DNA from: Tubulanus polymorphus | Lineage: Eukaryota > Nemertea > Palaeonemertea > Tubulaniformes > Tubulanidae | DNA length: 64,000 bases | Direction of reading: 5' to 3' | NCBI RefSeq assembly: GCF_964204645.1 | Contig: NC_134025.1 | Coordinates: 434,001 to 498,000 of the forward strand | Part shown: positions 21,989 through 34,076 of the stretch, one piece after another | Position numbering within the stretch: position 1 is the stretch's first letter | Layout of the letters: each line of letters opens with the position of its first letter | Notes under the pieces: generated by a model | What the model was told of the DNA's origin: nothing | The model's database searches: none | Seen by the model: the letters and a program-made list of their open reading frames with translations, nothing else | Program-made: the position numbers and the translations under genes

Positions 21989-24021
21989 ATGGCTTCATTT
22001 GAGTCGATGTCTGCTGTCCGATCAGGGGATATCCACTCCGAAGACCTCCGATCAGGGGATATCCACTCCGAGGACCTCCGTTCAGGGGATATCCACTCCA
22101 AGGACCTACGATCAGGGGATATCCACTCCGAGGACCTACGATCAGGGGATATCCACTCCGAGGACCTCCGATCAGGGGATATCCACTCCGAGGACCGCCG
22201 ATCAGGGGATATGCACTCCGAGGACCTCCGATCAGGGGATATCCACTCCGAGGACCTCCGATCAGGGGATATCCACTCCGAGGACTTCCGATCAGGGGAT
22301 ATCCACTCCGAGGACTTCCGATCGGGGGATGTTCATATAGTTCTGAAATGTCCTCCTCATAAACTCATAAATATCAGTGATTGTTGTGTGAAATTATCGC
22401 GTAATTCCAATCGTAAAATAATCAGCGTTTCTAAGGAAACGGAGATTGATAAACAATGGATCGATTTACAGAAATGTAACAGTAAATTATTCAACGCGTT
22501 AAAATTTAGATTGAATTCTGTGTCGTGTGAAAACGATTTCGTTTCTATAGAATTAGGAATTACTTGTTATAAAGATTTTCTCTGTACGAATTTGTCGCCA
22601 TCTGGTGTTCAGTTTTATAACTACGGCGTTGAGAAGTTTAATAATCGTCAGGCGTGTTTCTCCGATGCGATCGGAGTCGGAGCCTTTGTAGAAACAATCG
22701 ATGAATTCATCATTTTATTGAAGCGTAGTTCATCATGTGCCGAGGCACCCGGGGTCTGGGATAGACCCGGTGGACATCCTGAACCTCAGGTAAAAACAGC
22801 AAAACTCGACTTAAAGTCATCATCTGCTAAGTCTTAAAGTGATCTCTATTTTCTTGTCTGAATTTCTATTTTCAATGAGATACCGGCTACTGAGGGAAGC
22901 GAGGATTCAGCGATAATCTGCCAGGTGTCGCTAGTGGCACTGGGTTACCGCGCTTCAATTTCATTTCAATAAACTTCGAGTCAAATTTTCTGATTAGTAA
23001 ATCAATTTTCAGTGAAATCATTACCATCCACTGAGTGAGAAAGGAAATCTTATAATTATCCGATGACTCGTTTGATAATTTCCGGATTTGGAAGCTTAAA
23101 AATAATGTTCAAATTTCATTGAAAATAAACCGATTTTCACTACGAGTAACCCAGTGATCTGTTGCGCCATCTGGTGTTGCTGGTATCCCATTAAATTAAC
23201 AAAGTGTAATTCATCTACATAATCATTCCAGCTTAATGAGATGACTTACGCAAGTTTCACTGTACATGTTTACAATCTCACTGCTCACTTGCCACAACCC
23301 TGTGAGTCTGTATAATGTCTATTGTTGTTGTAGGAGTGTAGCCTATCGACTGATCAAGATGATTTGTATGATATTCCTGGTGAAGTTGTAATCACTGAAA
23401 TATTCCAATCCGTTCTACGTGAAGTTAGAGATGAAGTGAATATAGACCTGGAGCAATTAAATCAACCGTTATTGATGGGTATTGCTAGGAATCCTCGCAA
23501 TTTTGGAAAACCAAGTGCTGAATTTTATATCAAGTGAGTAGAAATATTTACGGTTCTACAGTAAGCTGCTCCGCACCAGTCAACTCTGGATAAAACACTC
23601 TCAAGTTTTGGGTGAAATTTACCGTGATTCTCTGATACAGTAAACCATGATTAATTCGTCATTTTACTGAAGTCATCTTAATTCGTACTTCTTATTTTAA
23701 TTACTTAAGTGTAAGTTGTCATTTGGATAATGTCGTGCACATCCAATCTATGACTGAATTTCATTGAACTGATTTAGTATTTCAGTTTAATATTGTCTTA
23801 TCTCATTTAGATGCAACGTTACCTCGGAGGAAATCAAGCACAATTATCAGAAAGGAACTCAGACAGAAGCCGACGAATCTACGAGTATAAACTTCATACG
23901 TATCGACGATATTCATAGATTAGATAAACTTTCAATTTGGACACAGTTGACTCCGGCTGCTAAAGCTGCATTCTATCTATACACAGAAACCAATGTGGAA
24001 CCGCTGAGCAGAACCGAATAA
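21989..24021 (+). CDS. NUDT22: NUDT22-like UDP-glucose pyrophosphatase (Nudix) with N-terminal decapeptide repeats
   Basis: Three exons, 21989-22789, 23334-23533 and 23811-24021, in phase to about 403 residues. The conserved body begins at VHIVLKCPP. It includes GITCYKDFLCTNLS, DAIGVGAFVETIDEFIILLK, EAPGVWDRPGGHPEPQ and the Nudix-type helix EIFQSVLREVRDEV, then LLMGIARNPRNFGKPSAEFY. NUDT22 hydrolyses UDP-glucose and UDP-galactose to UMP and sugar-1-phosphate. Upstream of the conserved body are ten copies of a decapeptide of the form RSGDIHSEDL plus a partial copy. No ATG lies between the array and the conserved body, so at least part of the array must be translated. Possible starts are 21989, 22007 and an in-array ATG at about 22211. 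The frame differs from KXD1. Confidence 0.9.
22019..22333 (+). repeat. 30-bp coding minisatellite in NUDT22
   Basis: Ten full copies and one truncated copy of a 30-bp unit containing 'GATATCCACTCCGAGGACC'. The unit keeps the NUDT22 frame. Copy-to-copy changes are mostly single bases, and many alter the amino acid (E/K, L/R/F, I/M), so there is little sign of strong constraint. The repeat is also open in a second frame (21999-22340), an artefact of the period. Confidence 0.92.
23164..23176. promoter_or_regulatory. Weak CTCF-like motif in NUDT22 intron 1
   Basis: 'GCGCCATCTGGTG' resembles the reverse orientation of the CTCF core (CCACNNGNTGGCGC class). The match is partial. A second GCCATCTGGTGTT copy lies in exon 1 near 22599. 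Confidence 0.25.
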
Positions 24022-24510
24022 CCGTGAAATCCTAGATTTCAGTAAATTTGCAGTTTATTTATATTTTTATCGATTAATGATTTAATGATTACAAAACCAG
24101 TTTCGTATCATGTTGTAGTCAATTCCTCAGCATTCGCGCGCAAACAAAAATTGCAATTCATAAATAGCTGGTTATTATTTATACAAATATTTAAACCTTA
24201 ATCGTATGTGATTATTATATTCAATGCTGTGTACAAACATAAATCCGGTTTAAATGCAATGAAAAATAAATTTGAAAATTTGTGAAGAAATCAACTTTTT
24301 CTCTTCGGTATTTTAAATTCAGTCAAAATTGTCAAGAGACCACAACTGAATTCTGGGTCCTAATGACCTCACATTCTGATTCATCAAATGAGTCTCTTGC
24401 TGACTGACCTCATATCGAATGAGGCCTTACAGTAGTCTCCTACTGACTGACCTCACATCGAATGAGGCATTACACCTGTCTCCAACTGACTGACCTCGCA
24501 ATAAATGAGT
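24022..24510. other. Convergent intergenic region NUDT22/BAZ1A
   Basis: Contains the NUDT22 3' UTR, with 'AAAAATAAA' near 24262. Three imperfect copies of a unit with 'GACTGACCTCACATCGAATGAGG', about 46 bp apart, lie at 24360-24500 next to the BAZ1A stop. Confidence 0.55.
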
Positions 24511-27500
24511 TTATGTTTTACGAGTTGATCGTCTGCCAGTAGGAGTTACATCATGACCTTTCCCTGAGCTCTGTCGTTTAACCCCTCGACTCCCGGTACC
24601 GAGTAATTTCTGTTGACGGATTTGTTTTTCAAAATATTTCGACATCGAGATTCCGCATTTAAATTCATCGGCTTCAGGTCGATTGTACTCCTCACAGTTC
24701 TTGAATATTAATCTGATGTCATCGATCACTTCAATCGTTCCTGAATATTCATATTTATTCAGTTTTGCGCGAACCGTCGAAAAATCCATTGGATTCTTAA
24801 TGAAATCGTGATAATCAGGAGCCTGGAATTAACGGAGATATTCATTAGAAATCAGACACACATTCAGGTCATGTAAACTGTACAATCATCACTTTAAACC
24901 AGTCTCAATGGTTCAACAGTGGACTTAGTCGAATTCCAGTGAGGAAAATTTTAAACATTTTGTCACGTGATAATCCAAGGTAAGTGACTATGTAGCCAGC
25001 AGTCTACCAATAGAGTATAAGTATAACTGATCGAACAATTTAAAACCACTTATGGACTTCAGTTTAATTGGGTTAAAGGGAAATAAGGAGTAAAAGTTCT
25101 TACATCACGTTTTGAAACCGGTCGTAGAAAAGGCCATGAATTCTCGTGTTTTACTAAATCAGCTAATAACGTCTGTAGTTGTTTCGTCATTTGGAATGTT
25201 TCGTTTTTACGCGCATTACTGAAATTTGATCCTAGAAAAAAAATTACAAAAACATTAAAACATCGTTAACATTTAACTGATTTAATTGTTGCATGTGTTT
25301 GAATTGAGAGTGTGATACCTTCACTAGCCGGAGTGTTCGGAGTGTTCTGTTTACTACGTTTTCCTGGACGACTTTCTTTAATAAAACTATCCGATTTCCG
25401 TTTGCCGTTTAATTGTGAACTGCCGGAGCGACGTTTCGAGGTAGCCTCCGTCGGAGTAGATCTACCCGATGCCGGTGTATTTTTTCCGGAGCCACCCTTT
25501 GAACGTCGTTTTGTAACGATGGTCTCAGTTGGAGTCGTAGGTCTGGAATCTGCTTTACCTATTCAAATAACACAAATATCAATTCATTCCTCGAGAGGCG
25601 TAAACTTTTCTAGTAAATTCTAAAATTGATTTTATTTTTCAGACCTCTGATTCTGAATCCCATCCGCGTCGGTTTCTTGACCTCCTCTTCTTCCTCCATC
25701 TCCTCTTCATTTTCATCATCATCATCGTCATCTTCAGCAGTTTCCTCTTCCTCACTACTAAAAATAGATTCACTAAAGAATCACTCACAGTTCAACACAA
25801 GGTTCTTTAAGATTACAAAATTCACGTTCGACCAAAAATTCCCCGTTCCAGGTTCTACTTATCTCCAGCACAATACCATTAACTCTAATTTCATGATTTC
25901 AAGAAAAGTCAGATTTTTTTCCCTGCAGGGAAAAAGAAATCCCGAGTTTCACGAATTTCTCTGATCTGTGAGAATTGTGCGTTAGCCGATCTAGAACTAT
26001 CTATTACCTGTTATCGCTACTACTATTAGAACTATCAGAACTATTCGATGAACTTCCATCATCTTCATCGGAATCATCTTCAGTTTCATCGTCAGTTTCC
26101 TCTCGAACTTTAGATCGTTGTTTTCGAGGACTTCGATGGTGATCTTTAGGTCGGCACGCCGGACAGAACCAATCCCCGGTCGGCACATGCTGCAAATCAT
26201 AATAATACATTATTCAGTCAATACCCACCGGTTAAATATTATAAATCACACAACATTTCGAACTCTTACACCTGATAATTAATCTCTCCACAATTCGAAA
26301 TGTTGTGTCATTTTGATTGAATAAAATTCTTGGTTTTAAAACCTTTAAATCTGTACATAGTTGGTTTAAATTATGAGAGTAAGTGATTAATTAGTTAATG
26401 GTTGTAATACCTTCATAGCTGGTTTCAGACAATACATATGATGTCCTTTATCACATCCGTCACAGAGTAACATTTTCTCAGCGTCTCCTTTCCGTCTACA
26501 GATCCTACAGCGAGCGTGTAGAGCTGATTTAGTCCACGCGATGCTGCACTCCAGCGTCGATAGATGTAAAAATATCTGAGATAAACTCATCGATAACATT
26601 AAAGACTGTTCCCATCTCTCGCGGCATGTCATCTGTTTAACGTCGTCGTTCCCGTCTAAAAATAATACCGTACAACAATACATTTACCGGGGAAACGATC
26701 AAATCAGCTGCGTTACCACGGGAACAATGAATTACCTTCTTCCATCGGTTCATCTTTTTTATTCTTTCCTTTCGAGTCCGCTTTTTTCCCTCCTTTTTTA
26801 GTGTTATCTTTATCTTCACCTGCGATGAAACGTGAAAATAGCCGCTCAATTTGTGGAGTACAAAGAGATATGAATAACCGTCATTGACCAGTTTTGACCG
26901 GTATTGACCTGGCCGTAAATTGATCATACCTAGTGGTGGAATGAGGTATTTCTCTTCTAAACACTGTGAAATCTGTAAAACAGCTCTAGATAAATCCTTC
27001 ACCACTTGACTTACTGTCGATTGATTCGATTCAGTCATTTCACTGTAAATAATTCAATTAATTCATACAATTTCTGGAAACTTTTCTTCTTTCCGAATAA
27101 ATTATATCAACTTACTCGATTTGAGAAGTTTCCATAGAATCTATTTTACCGGTCCACGTTAGATTGTCTTGTTGTACGTCGAATGAACCACTTTCAATAG
27201 CATCACGCCATTTAAATCTATTCTTTACCTGAAATATAACAATCTTATATCTCATTTCTCTGCTTCACTCACTCCACTCTTCCCGACCCTTCCCTCTCTC
27301 CCTCCTCTCCTCCCTCCCCTCTCACTCCCTCCTCTTCCCTCCCCTCTCACTCCCTCCCCTCTCACTCTCCCCTGTCACTCCCTCCTCTCTTCCCTCCCCT
27401 CTCACTCCCTCCACTCTTCCCTCCCCTCTCACTCCCTCCTCTCTCCTCCCCTTCTCCCTAATTGATGATTAATTTACCTTTAAACAGCCCAAACTGCCCG

Positions 27501-30500
27501 TATAAATTCTCTCCTCTAGATCTAACACCATTTCTCGTAACGATAATTCCATGATTTCCTGCCCGGAGTCGTTTTTCACCGCGCCTTGTATCGTGCGATT
27601 ACGTGATTTAATATTCTGTAATTTCGCGTGTTGAGTTTTATCTTTCGAATCTAAAGTAGCGTCGTTTCCTGAGTTTAACGCTGTAACCGGGCACGATTTA
27701 ACCGTTTCTATTATCTTCTCTTTCTGATCGATTAAAGCTTGTTTTAACGCGTTCTCGCGAACTCCTCGTGAGTTTAAAGCCGATAGTAACTCGTCTAACT
27801 CATCTACCGAACTCAGATAACACCAGTTTACACGTGAAGCGCGAGTGATCTGTTCGACAACTCGTCGCGAATATTCCTCTTTAGTTTCATCATTCTCTCC
27901 GCGATTCGTAGCCTCGAACGATTCGTTTTCCTTATCGCTTCCGCCATTTTTTTCTTCAGTCGGGGCAGGTTTACCGACGGCGGCCGCTCCGGCTCCCGGT
28001 AATCCGTTCGCCATATTCTCGCGTTTATACGGATTAGCGTTAATCTGCGGAACGGGATTAATATAATCCGCGGGTAGGTACGTTTCGTAGTTCTCGATGA
28101 ATAATCCGGGCATGGATTTAAACACCCAATACCGGCGGAACATTCGATCTCTACCGATCGGTAATAACGCGTTAGTGAACTGTAGATTATAAATCTCATC
28201 GTTTAATTCATTAATCCTGCGTCTGAATTCCTCTTTCGTTTCTAACTCCAACTCGTGACGTTTTTTCTCGATGATCTCTTTTTGAAATGCAGTATAAGAA
28301 TCCTCGTCGAGGTCGCGTAAACTCAGTAAATCTTTATCTTTTATTTCATCGAGAATCGAAGCTTCTTCTTGTAAACGTTTTTTATCGTTTAATCGACCGC
28401 TTTTATATTTCGATTCTTCAGTTGTCGTGGAATCGTCGCTCGACGCCGGTCTGTAAAGTATACAATACACCGAACTGAGATTGAATTACCGGGTGCGCGG
28501 AAAGGGGGGAGGGGGGGTTACCCCCCTTCATTTATAGAACCCTCACTGATTGAAATGAAAGCTGGGAAACCTGACTAAAGGAACCCTTACTCTTGAAACC
28601 CTGACCAGTAGAGAACAGTGAATGATGGAAGCTAGTTGAAAGCAGGCAGTAAGGCAGATAGGCCCGGGCGGAGAGACGGGCAGACGGGCGCGGTGGGCGG
28701 ACGTTAACTTACACTGCTGCTGATTGTTGTTGTTGCTCCGACGATGTTTTCAATTGTTCCTCTTTATCCTGTATTTTTTTCGCTTGTTCCGCTAAATTTC
28801 GTTCACGTTCTTTAGTTTTTTCAATCGCTCGACGTTTCCACCTTTAAATAAATAAACCGTTACATCGCATACCTGTCACCCCTCCTCGACGGATACTGAT
28901 AAACCCTTCCATCAGCCACCCTGTCACCCCTCCCTGACGGATACTGATAAACCCTTCCATCAGCCACCCTGTCACCCCTCCCTGACGGATACTGATAAAC
29001 CCTTCCATCAGCCACCCTGTCACCCCTCCCTGACGGATACTGATAAACCCTTCCATCAGCCATCCTGTCACCCCTCCCTGACGGATACTGATAAACCCTT
29101 CCATCAGCCACCCTGTCACCCCTCCCCGACGGATGCTGATAAACCCTTCCATCAGCCACCCTGTCACCCCTCCCCGACGGATACTGATAAACCCTTCCAT
29201 CAGCCACCCTCTCACCCCTCCGTGACGGATACTGATAAACCCTTCCATCAGCCACCCTGTCACCCCTCCCCGACGGATGCTGATAAACCCTTCCATCAGC
29301 CACCCTGTCACCCCTCCGTGACGGAGGTGAACTGGTCTCGTACCTGGCTGATGCTTCATCCTTCTCTCTTCGGACCTCATTAATTTTAGTATTACGTAGA
29401 TCGGATACAGTTTGTTTCATGCGTTCGTGATGATCGTCTATTATATCTCTTACTGCTGCGTATGTTAACAGTTGATTCATCAACGCGTGTAAAATCTTTA
29501 ACTTCTCATCTATAAATTACATTCAATCAACTATTACTGATTTCATAGTGAATTCTCCGAAATCAACCGATTTTAATCATCAGATATCCTCAGTGAGGGC
29601 TGTTTGTTATCAAGGGCGGTCCTTGTGCCACTCATCAGCAGCAACAACAACAAGACACAAAAATTCAAATTCCCCGATTAAATTATTAGATATCCTCAGT
29701 GAAGGCTGTTTGTTATCAAGTGGATTCCTTGTGCCTCTTGTCACCAGCAACAACGATAAGACACCAAAATTTCAAATTCCCTGATTTTATTCCCCCCCGA
29801 GTCAGATTTTCCCAAAGAGTTCTGGGCACCTGTTGCGAGCAAGCACATGTTCACTGACCTGGCTGTAAATCGAACACGTTATCCGTTGCTAGGGTCTTCA
29901 TTAATTGATTCTCTTGACGACGGAACTGTAACCCGGCGTCATCGTATGGAGTATAACCACCTCGCTCCTGGTAACAGAATTTAGCGTCTAACGGATTCGT
30001 TTCAGCCCCCGACGATAAGAAGTGTAATCTTAAAACTTCCGTCAAATTAAACGAATCTAAACTGAATTTCTTCAGCGGCGTCGCTGCAAATGTAATACAG
30101 ACAATCAGTGGGGACAATCAGTAGAGACAATCAGTGGGGACAATCAGTCGGGGACAATCGGAAGAATAAGAAGACAATCAGTAATGAAAGTAGTGTAGGT
30201 GTAATTACCGTGATAAAGCATTGGCCACTGAGCTGCACGTGTAGCTGATTCTACTAACAGTTTAGTTGAAATATCACTAATATCTTCATTCATATCTGGT
30301 AAATCTAAAATATTCAAACAATATTGTTAATTAATTAATTATTCATGAGGGAATCTTTACACCCCGTTCCGACTTACAAACATACCTCCTATCTGATTAT
30401 CTTTTAACAGAGCATTTTCCTCCTCTGCCTCCTCTTCTTGTAGTTTAAATATTGAGTTTAATATGAATATGAGTATATCAGCGAGGGGGGTTTGATTCGG

Positions 30501-33500
30501 GTCGGTTTCTGTTAAAGCTCTTTCTATTAAACCTGTAACAATCAATGAAACAACAAACAATCAACATTGTAGCTATTAGTAGTACCAGTAGTTTGACAGC
30601 GGTGTGTTCGGTTTAAACTATTAGTAGGACCAGGGCCTGGTTTTATAGACTGTTATTAATATCTTTAACCAGGGGCTAACTGAATTCATTCTTAATTGAG
30701 TGAAACCCGAGTTGAAGTTACGGTAATACCAGTCAATAAATCCGGCCCCAGTAGTTTTACAGCGGTTGGTTCAGTTAAAACTTACCGAATGAAACACCAT
30801 CAGGAAATGTTTCCTTCACAGCGAGAACTTCTTCAAAAACAACAAAGAATTCCAGTAACATAACGGCATCACCGAACAGAGACGTCGGTATCTTACAGTT
30901 GATCGGTTGAGGTTCGGGTAATAGCTACAAAAACAACAAACTTCACTCAATATACATTTACCCCCGACTCCTCAATAGGAGACTGACTCAGAAAGGAACT
31001 CAGGAGGAACTCAAGAGATCTACCTGACTGACTCAGAGTGGAACTCAAAGATCTATCTGACTCCTCAATAGGAGACTGACTCAGAGACTGACTCAGGAGG
31101 AACTCAAGAGATCTACCTGACTGACTCAGAGAGGAACTCAGAGATCTATCTGACTGACTCAGAGATCTATCTGACTCCTCAACAGAGAGGAACTCTGACT
31201 GACTCTGGTCCATCTGATTACGCAACAGGAGGAACTTTAGATTCAGGAGTAGAATGCTCTCAGGAGGAAGGAGGGAGTAGGATTGTTACCTGTAAATCAT
31301 CACATTCTAAATCATCTCTAGGTTTACACCATTCACGTAAATATTCAGCACGAATTCGATCTTCTTCTCTTCGTTTCTCGCGTTCCTTCAGAGAACAAGA
31401 GTAATTCAATTAGTTACCGTGCGTTGAACCGAGTCCCCCGTTACTGTCTCATCTCTCTTACCTTATCTCTCTCCTCTTTCCTCTTTATTTTCTCTTCTTC
31501 CAGTTTCTTCTTCAAATCATCACGATATTTATCTTTCATCGCTTTTTTTTCAGCCTTCAATCGTTCTTTAAACGCTTCTTTCTCAGCAGGAGTCATATCC
31601 TCGAATGTGGCAGCGCCACCTACAATACAATATAACATACTCGTGTATTTACACATATACCTCTTCCTCATCTCTGGCTCTCCTCTTCTCTCTCTCCTCG
31701 CCCTCTCCTCTTCTCTCCCCTCTGCTCTCCCTTTCGCCTCCATCTGTCTCTCTAACCCACCCTCTCCCTCTCACCCCTCCCTCCCTCCCTCCCTCCCCCT
31801 CCATTCCCCTCCGCTTCTCCCCCTCTCTCCCTCTCCCTCCCTTCCCCTCTGCCTCTCCCTCTCTCTCCCTATCCCTCTCTCTCACCTGATTTATTGTCAT
31901 CTTTCTCCAGTTTCTTCCTCTCTTTTTTCTCTTGTTTTAATTGTTTTTTACTCTTCAGTAAATGATCGACGTTGCCGCTCGTTGTAGCTGCCGCACCGGG
32001 TTTACGTTTGACTTTAGACACTGCGAAGTGAGGCGGTGGACCGGCGAAAAAACTATCGAATACCATCTCTTTCAATTTAAACTGTTTATTATACTGTTCC
32101 TGTGTAACAATAGAACACGTGGTGTTAGTTTCTCTCATTCCACTCAAGTAGAAATTAGTTCAATTTTGTTAAGAGAATCAGATTTAAGTAGAACCTACTT
32201 TAACTCTCCAAACACCATCACCAGCTTCACAATGTTGTTTCAGAAATAACTTGCTTTTATCTCGTGTAAAAAGACCTTTCTTTCGACTGAAATAATATTC
32301 AATTAAAACACTTTAATTCTCAACACATCTGAACGTAAGCATCGTCTCTCGTCATTTTCAGCCCGATTTTAATTTCCTGAGCGGAGCGCCCCCTGGTGGT
32401 CCGCTATAATACTATACATACTTGATGTTACTTGATTTCACAGTGAAGGTATCCTGTTTGCCTTGAACCTGAACTAAATAACTGTATTTATCAGGTTTCA
32501 AATTGTCTTCTTTCATTCTGAAAATAAAATTTAACGTGAAAACAGATAAAACTCTTGATCTTATTAAAAATTACAGGCTTTTGCTACAAGTGCAGGACGG
32601 GTTCAATTGAGGTAAATTGATAAAGAATATTAACATAACCCATAATTGTAAAGATTCACTGATCTTGACTCATCACACAAGGGTTCTGCGATACCCTTGC
32701 TGCCACCTATGAGACAATGTATGAACTAATAGTTACCGCATAGTTTTTTTATCATCATTCTCCTCTTCGTCTTCATCACTAGAATTTGTTAAATCGATCA
32801 GTTGTGTTATAGATTCAGGTTTTTTCTGTATAAGGGGTGGAATCACATTCAGAATACGACATGTTTTCCTACAAAAATAATCACTACATTTATAAAAAAA
32901 AGTCAGCTGAAAAAATATGGAAAATAACGACAAGTAATATTCGTCCAGTCCAACCCAGATATTGCAAGCACTGGGCCCGTGGGCTATGGATATGGGCTCA
33001 CGGGCACTGGGCATCAGACTCACAAATAAAGAGTTTGCAGGCTGGCACCAGGCACAAGGCTCATAGGCATCTTTATGGGCTCTACGATAATGGGTATTAC
33101 GGTAGGTTTATGGACACAGGGAATACAAGCATCAGGTTTATGGGCACTGGACTCACAGGTATCAGGTTTATGGGCACTGGACTCACAGGTATCAGGTTTA
33201 AGGCTAGCCTAATGGACTCACAGGTATCAGGTTTATGGGCACTGGACTCAAAGGTATCAGGTTTAAGACTAGCCTAATGGACTCACAGGTATCAGGTTTA
33301 TGGGCACTGGACTCAAAGGTATCAGGTTTAAGACTAGCCTAATGGACTCACAGGTATCAGGTTTATGGGCACTGGACTCAAAGGTATCAGGTTTAAGACT
33401 AGCCTACTGGACTCACAGGTATCAGGTTTATGGGCACTGGACTCACAGGTATCAGGTTTATGGTTAGCCTACTGGACTCACAGGCTCAGACTCACTTCAT

Positions 33501-34076
33501 ATTGCGATGATAAACCTCCACTAATTCACCCTTAAAGAATCGATCTTTAGTAAATAGAAACACATCGTCGTTCATATCATTGAGTCGCGTTCTATGAGTT
33601 AATGTCGACAGATATAAAACAGGTCTCTGTAAATACGTCGGAAATGATGCTAAATGTTTACGAGCTTTCTCTTCAGTTTCCAGCGCCTCTTGAAACGTTA
33701 AATTCGGTCGTCCCGTTATAGAACAACTCCAAACTAAACTGTTACACAGAATTATTCGCTCGAAAAATTCCCTGAAAAATTAACAAAAATCATTAGAATA
33801 TTAGAAATTTATAGTTTAAATTTATGAATTGAGAATAGATAGTTAAGCTATTTCTGAATTTTTGAATCATTTGACAACTCAATATCGAATTTGTGACAAT
33901 ATTTTGATTGATTTTATGAATAAGGAAAATTATCTTTAAAATCTAGAGGGGCCTAAAACTTACTCATAATCCCTAAATATTTCGTTAGTTAACTTGCAGA
34001 AGAAAACTTCTTCGTCCGGTCTTAAATCAGCCGGTGGTTTTTTCCTAACGAATGGCTGTCTACGCAATAACGGCAT
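24511..34076 (-). CDS. BAZ1A: ACF1 / bromodomain adjacent to zinc finger protein 1A
   Basis: 24 exons join in phase to about 1524 residues (human 1556). Exons in coding order: 33964-34076, 33496-33771, 32737-32868, 32422-32517, 32199-32286, 31886-32099, 31462-31619, 31290-31385, 30786-30924, 30386-30532, 30209-30304, 29859-30083, 29344-29509, 28713-28841, 27478-28450, 27116-27228, 26930-27042, 26736-26819, 26411-26652, 26008-26189, 25645-25757, 25319-25558, 25104-25231, 24511-24822. Domain order: WAC (MPLLRRQPFVRKKPPADLR onward), charged coiled coil, DDT (SLFGDAVMLLEFF), WHIM-type block (LPIGRDRMFRRYWVF), one C4HC3 PHD finger (CRICRRKGDAEKMLLCDGCD...WFCPAC), acidic Ser-rich linker, C-terminal bromodomain (HENSWPFL...EEYNRPEADEF, with the acetyl-lysine Asn). 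It is the non-catalytic subunit of ISWI remodellers ACF/CHRAC that spaces nucleosomes. Introns hold several minisatellites. Confidence 0.95.
27280..27465. repeat. CT-rich intronic repeat in BAZ1A
   Basis: Irregular array of 'CCCTCCCCTCTCACTCCCTC'-type polypyrimidine on the + strand, so polypurine on the BAZ1A transcript, in the intron after the large WHIM exon. Polypurine/polypyrimidine mirror tracts of this kind can adopt triplex DNA; that is general knowledge, not shown here. Confidence 0.8.
28868..29335. repeat. 48-bp minisatellite in a BAZ1A intron
   Basis: About ten copies of a 48-bp unit containing 'CTGACGGATACTGATAAACC', placed between the exons at 28713-28841 and 29344-29509. The period is divisible by three, so two long - strand frames run through it (28844-29380 and 28860-29483). 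The exon donor at 29344 and acceptor at 28841 bracket the array, which makes it intronic. Confidence 0.9.
30957..31235. repeat. Irregular tandem repeat in a BAZ1A intron
   Basis: Composite array of short modules 'GACTGACTCAGA', 'GAGGAACTCA' and 'GATCTATCTGACT' in varying order, between exons 30786-30924 and 31290-31385. The - strand frame through it is serine-rich but lies outside the conserved BAZ1A exons. Confidence 0.8.
31640..31885. repeat. Polypyrimidine tract in a BAZ1A intron
   Basis: About 250 bp of almost pure C/T on the + strand ('CCCTCCCTCCCTCCCTCCCC', 'CTCTCCCTCTCTCTCCC'), filling the intron between exons 31462-31619 and 31886-32099. It gives overlapping false frames in several phases. 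Confidence 0.85.
32386..32399 (-). promoter_or_regulatory. CTCF-like motif
   Basis: The + strand reads 'GCGCCCCCTGGTGG'; its reverse complement 'CCACCAGGGGGCGC' matches the canonical bilaterian CTCF core exactly. It lies in a BAZ1A intron. Occupancy is not shown. Confidence 0.5.
33040..33490. repeat. Tandem repeat in BAZ1A intron 2
   Basis: Copies of 'GGACTCACAGGTATCAGG' joined with 'TTTATGGGCACTGGACTCA' and, in longer copies, 'TTTAAGACTAGCCTAATGG'. Short (about 30-bp) and long (about 69-bp) units alternate, a small higher-order pattern. It lies between exons 32737-32868 and 33496-33771. Confidence 0.85.

Noticed and set aside
21999..22340. A 113-codon frame across the NUDT22 repeat (DQGISTPRTS unit)
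   Set aside because: It is the second open frame of the 30-bp repeat, not linked to any conserved sequence; the other frame continues into NUDT22.
28844..29483. GGVTGWLMEGFISIRQ-type and SGRGDRVADGRVYQ-type repeat proteins on the - strand
   Set aside because: Two frames of the 48-bp intronic array in BAZ1A. The bracketing exons join in phase without it.
31424..31987. Ser/Leu/Pro-rich + strand frame of 187 codons
   Set aside because: Antisense to two confirmed BAZ1A exons and driven by the polypyrimidine intron tract.
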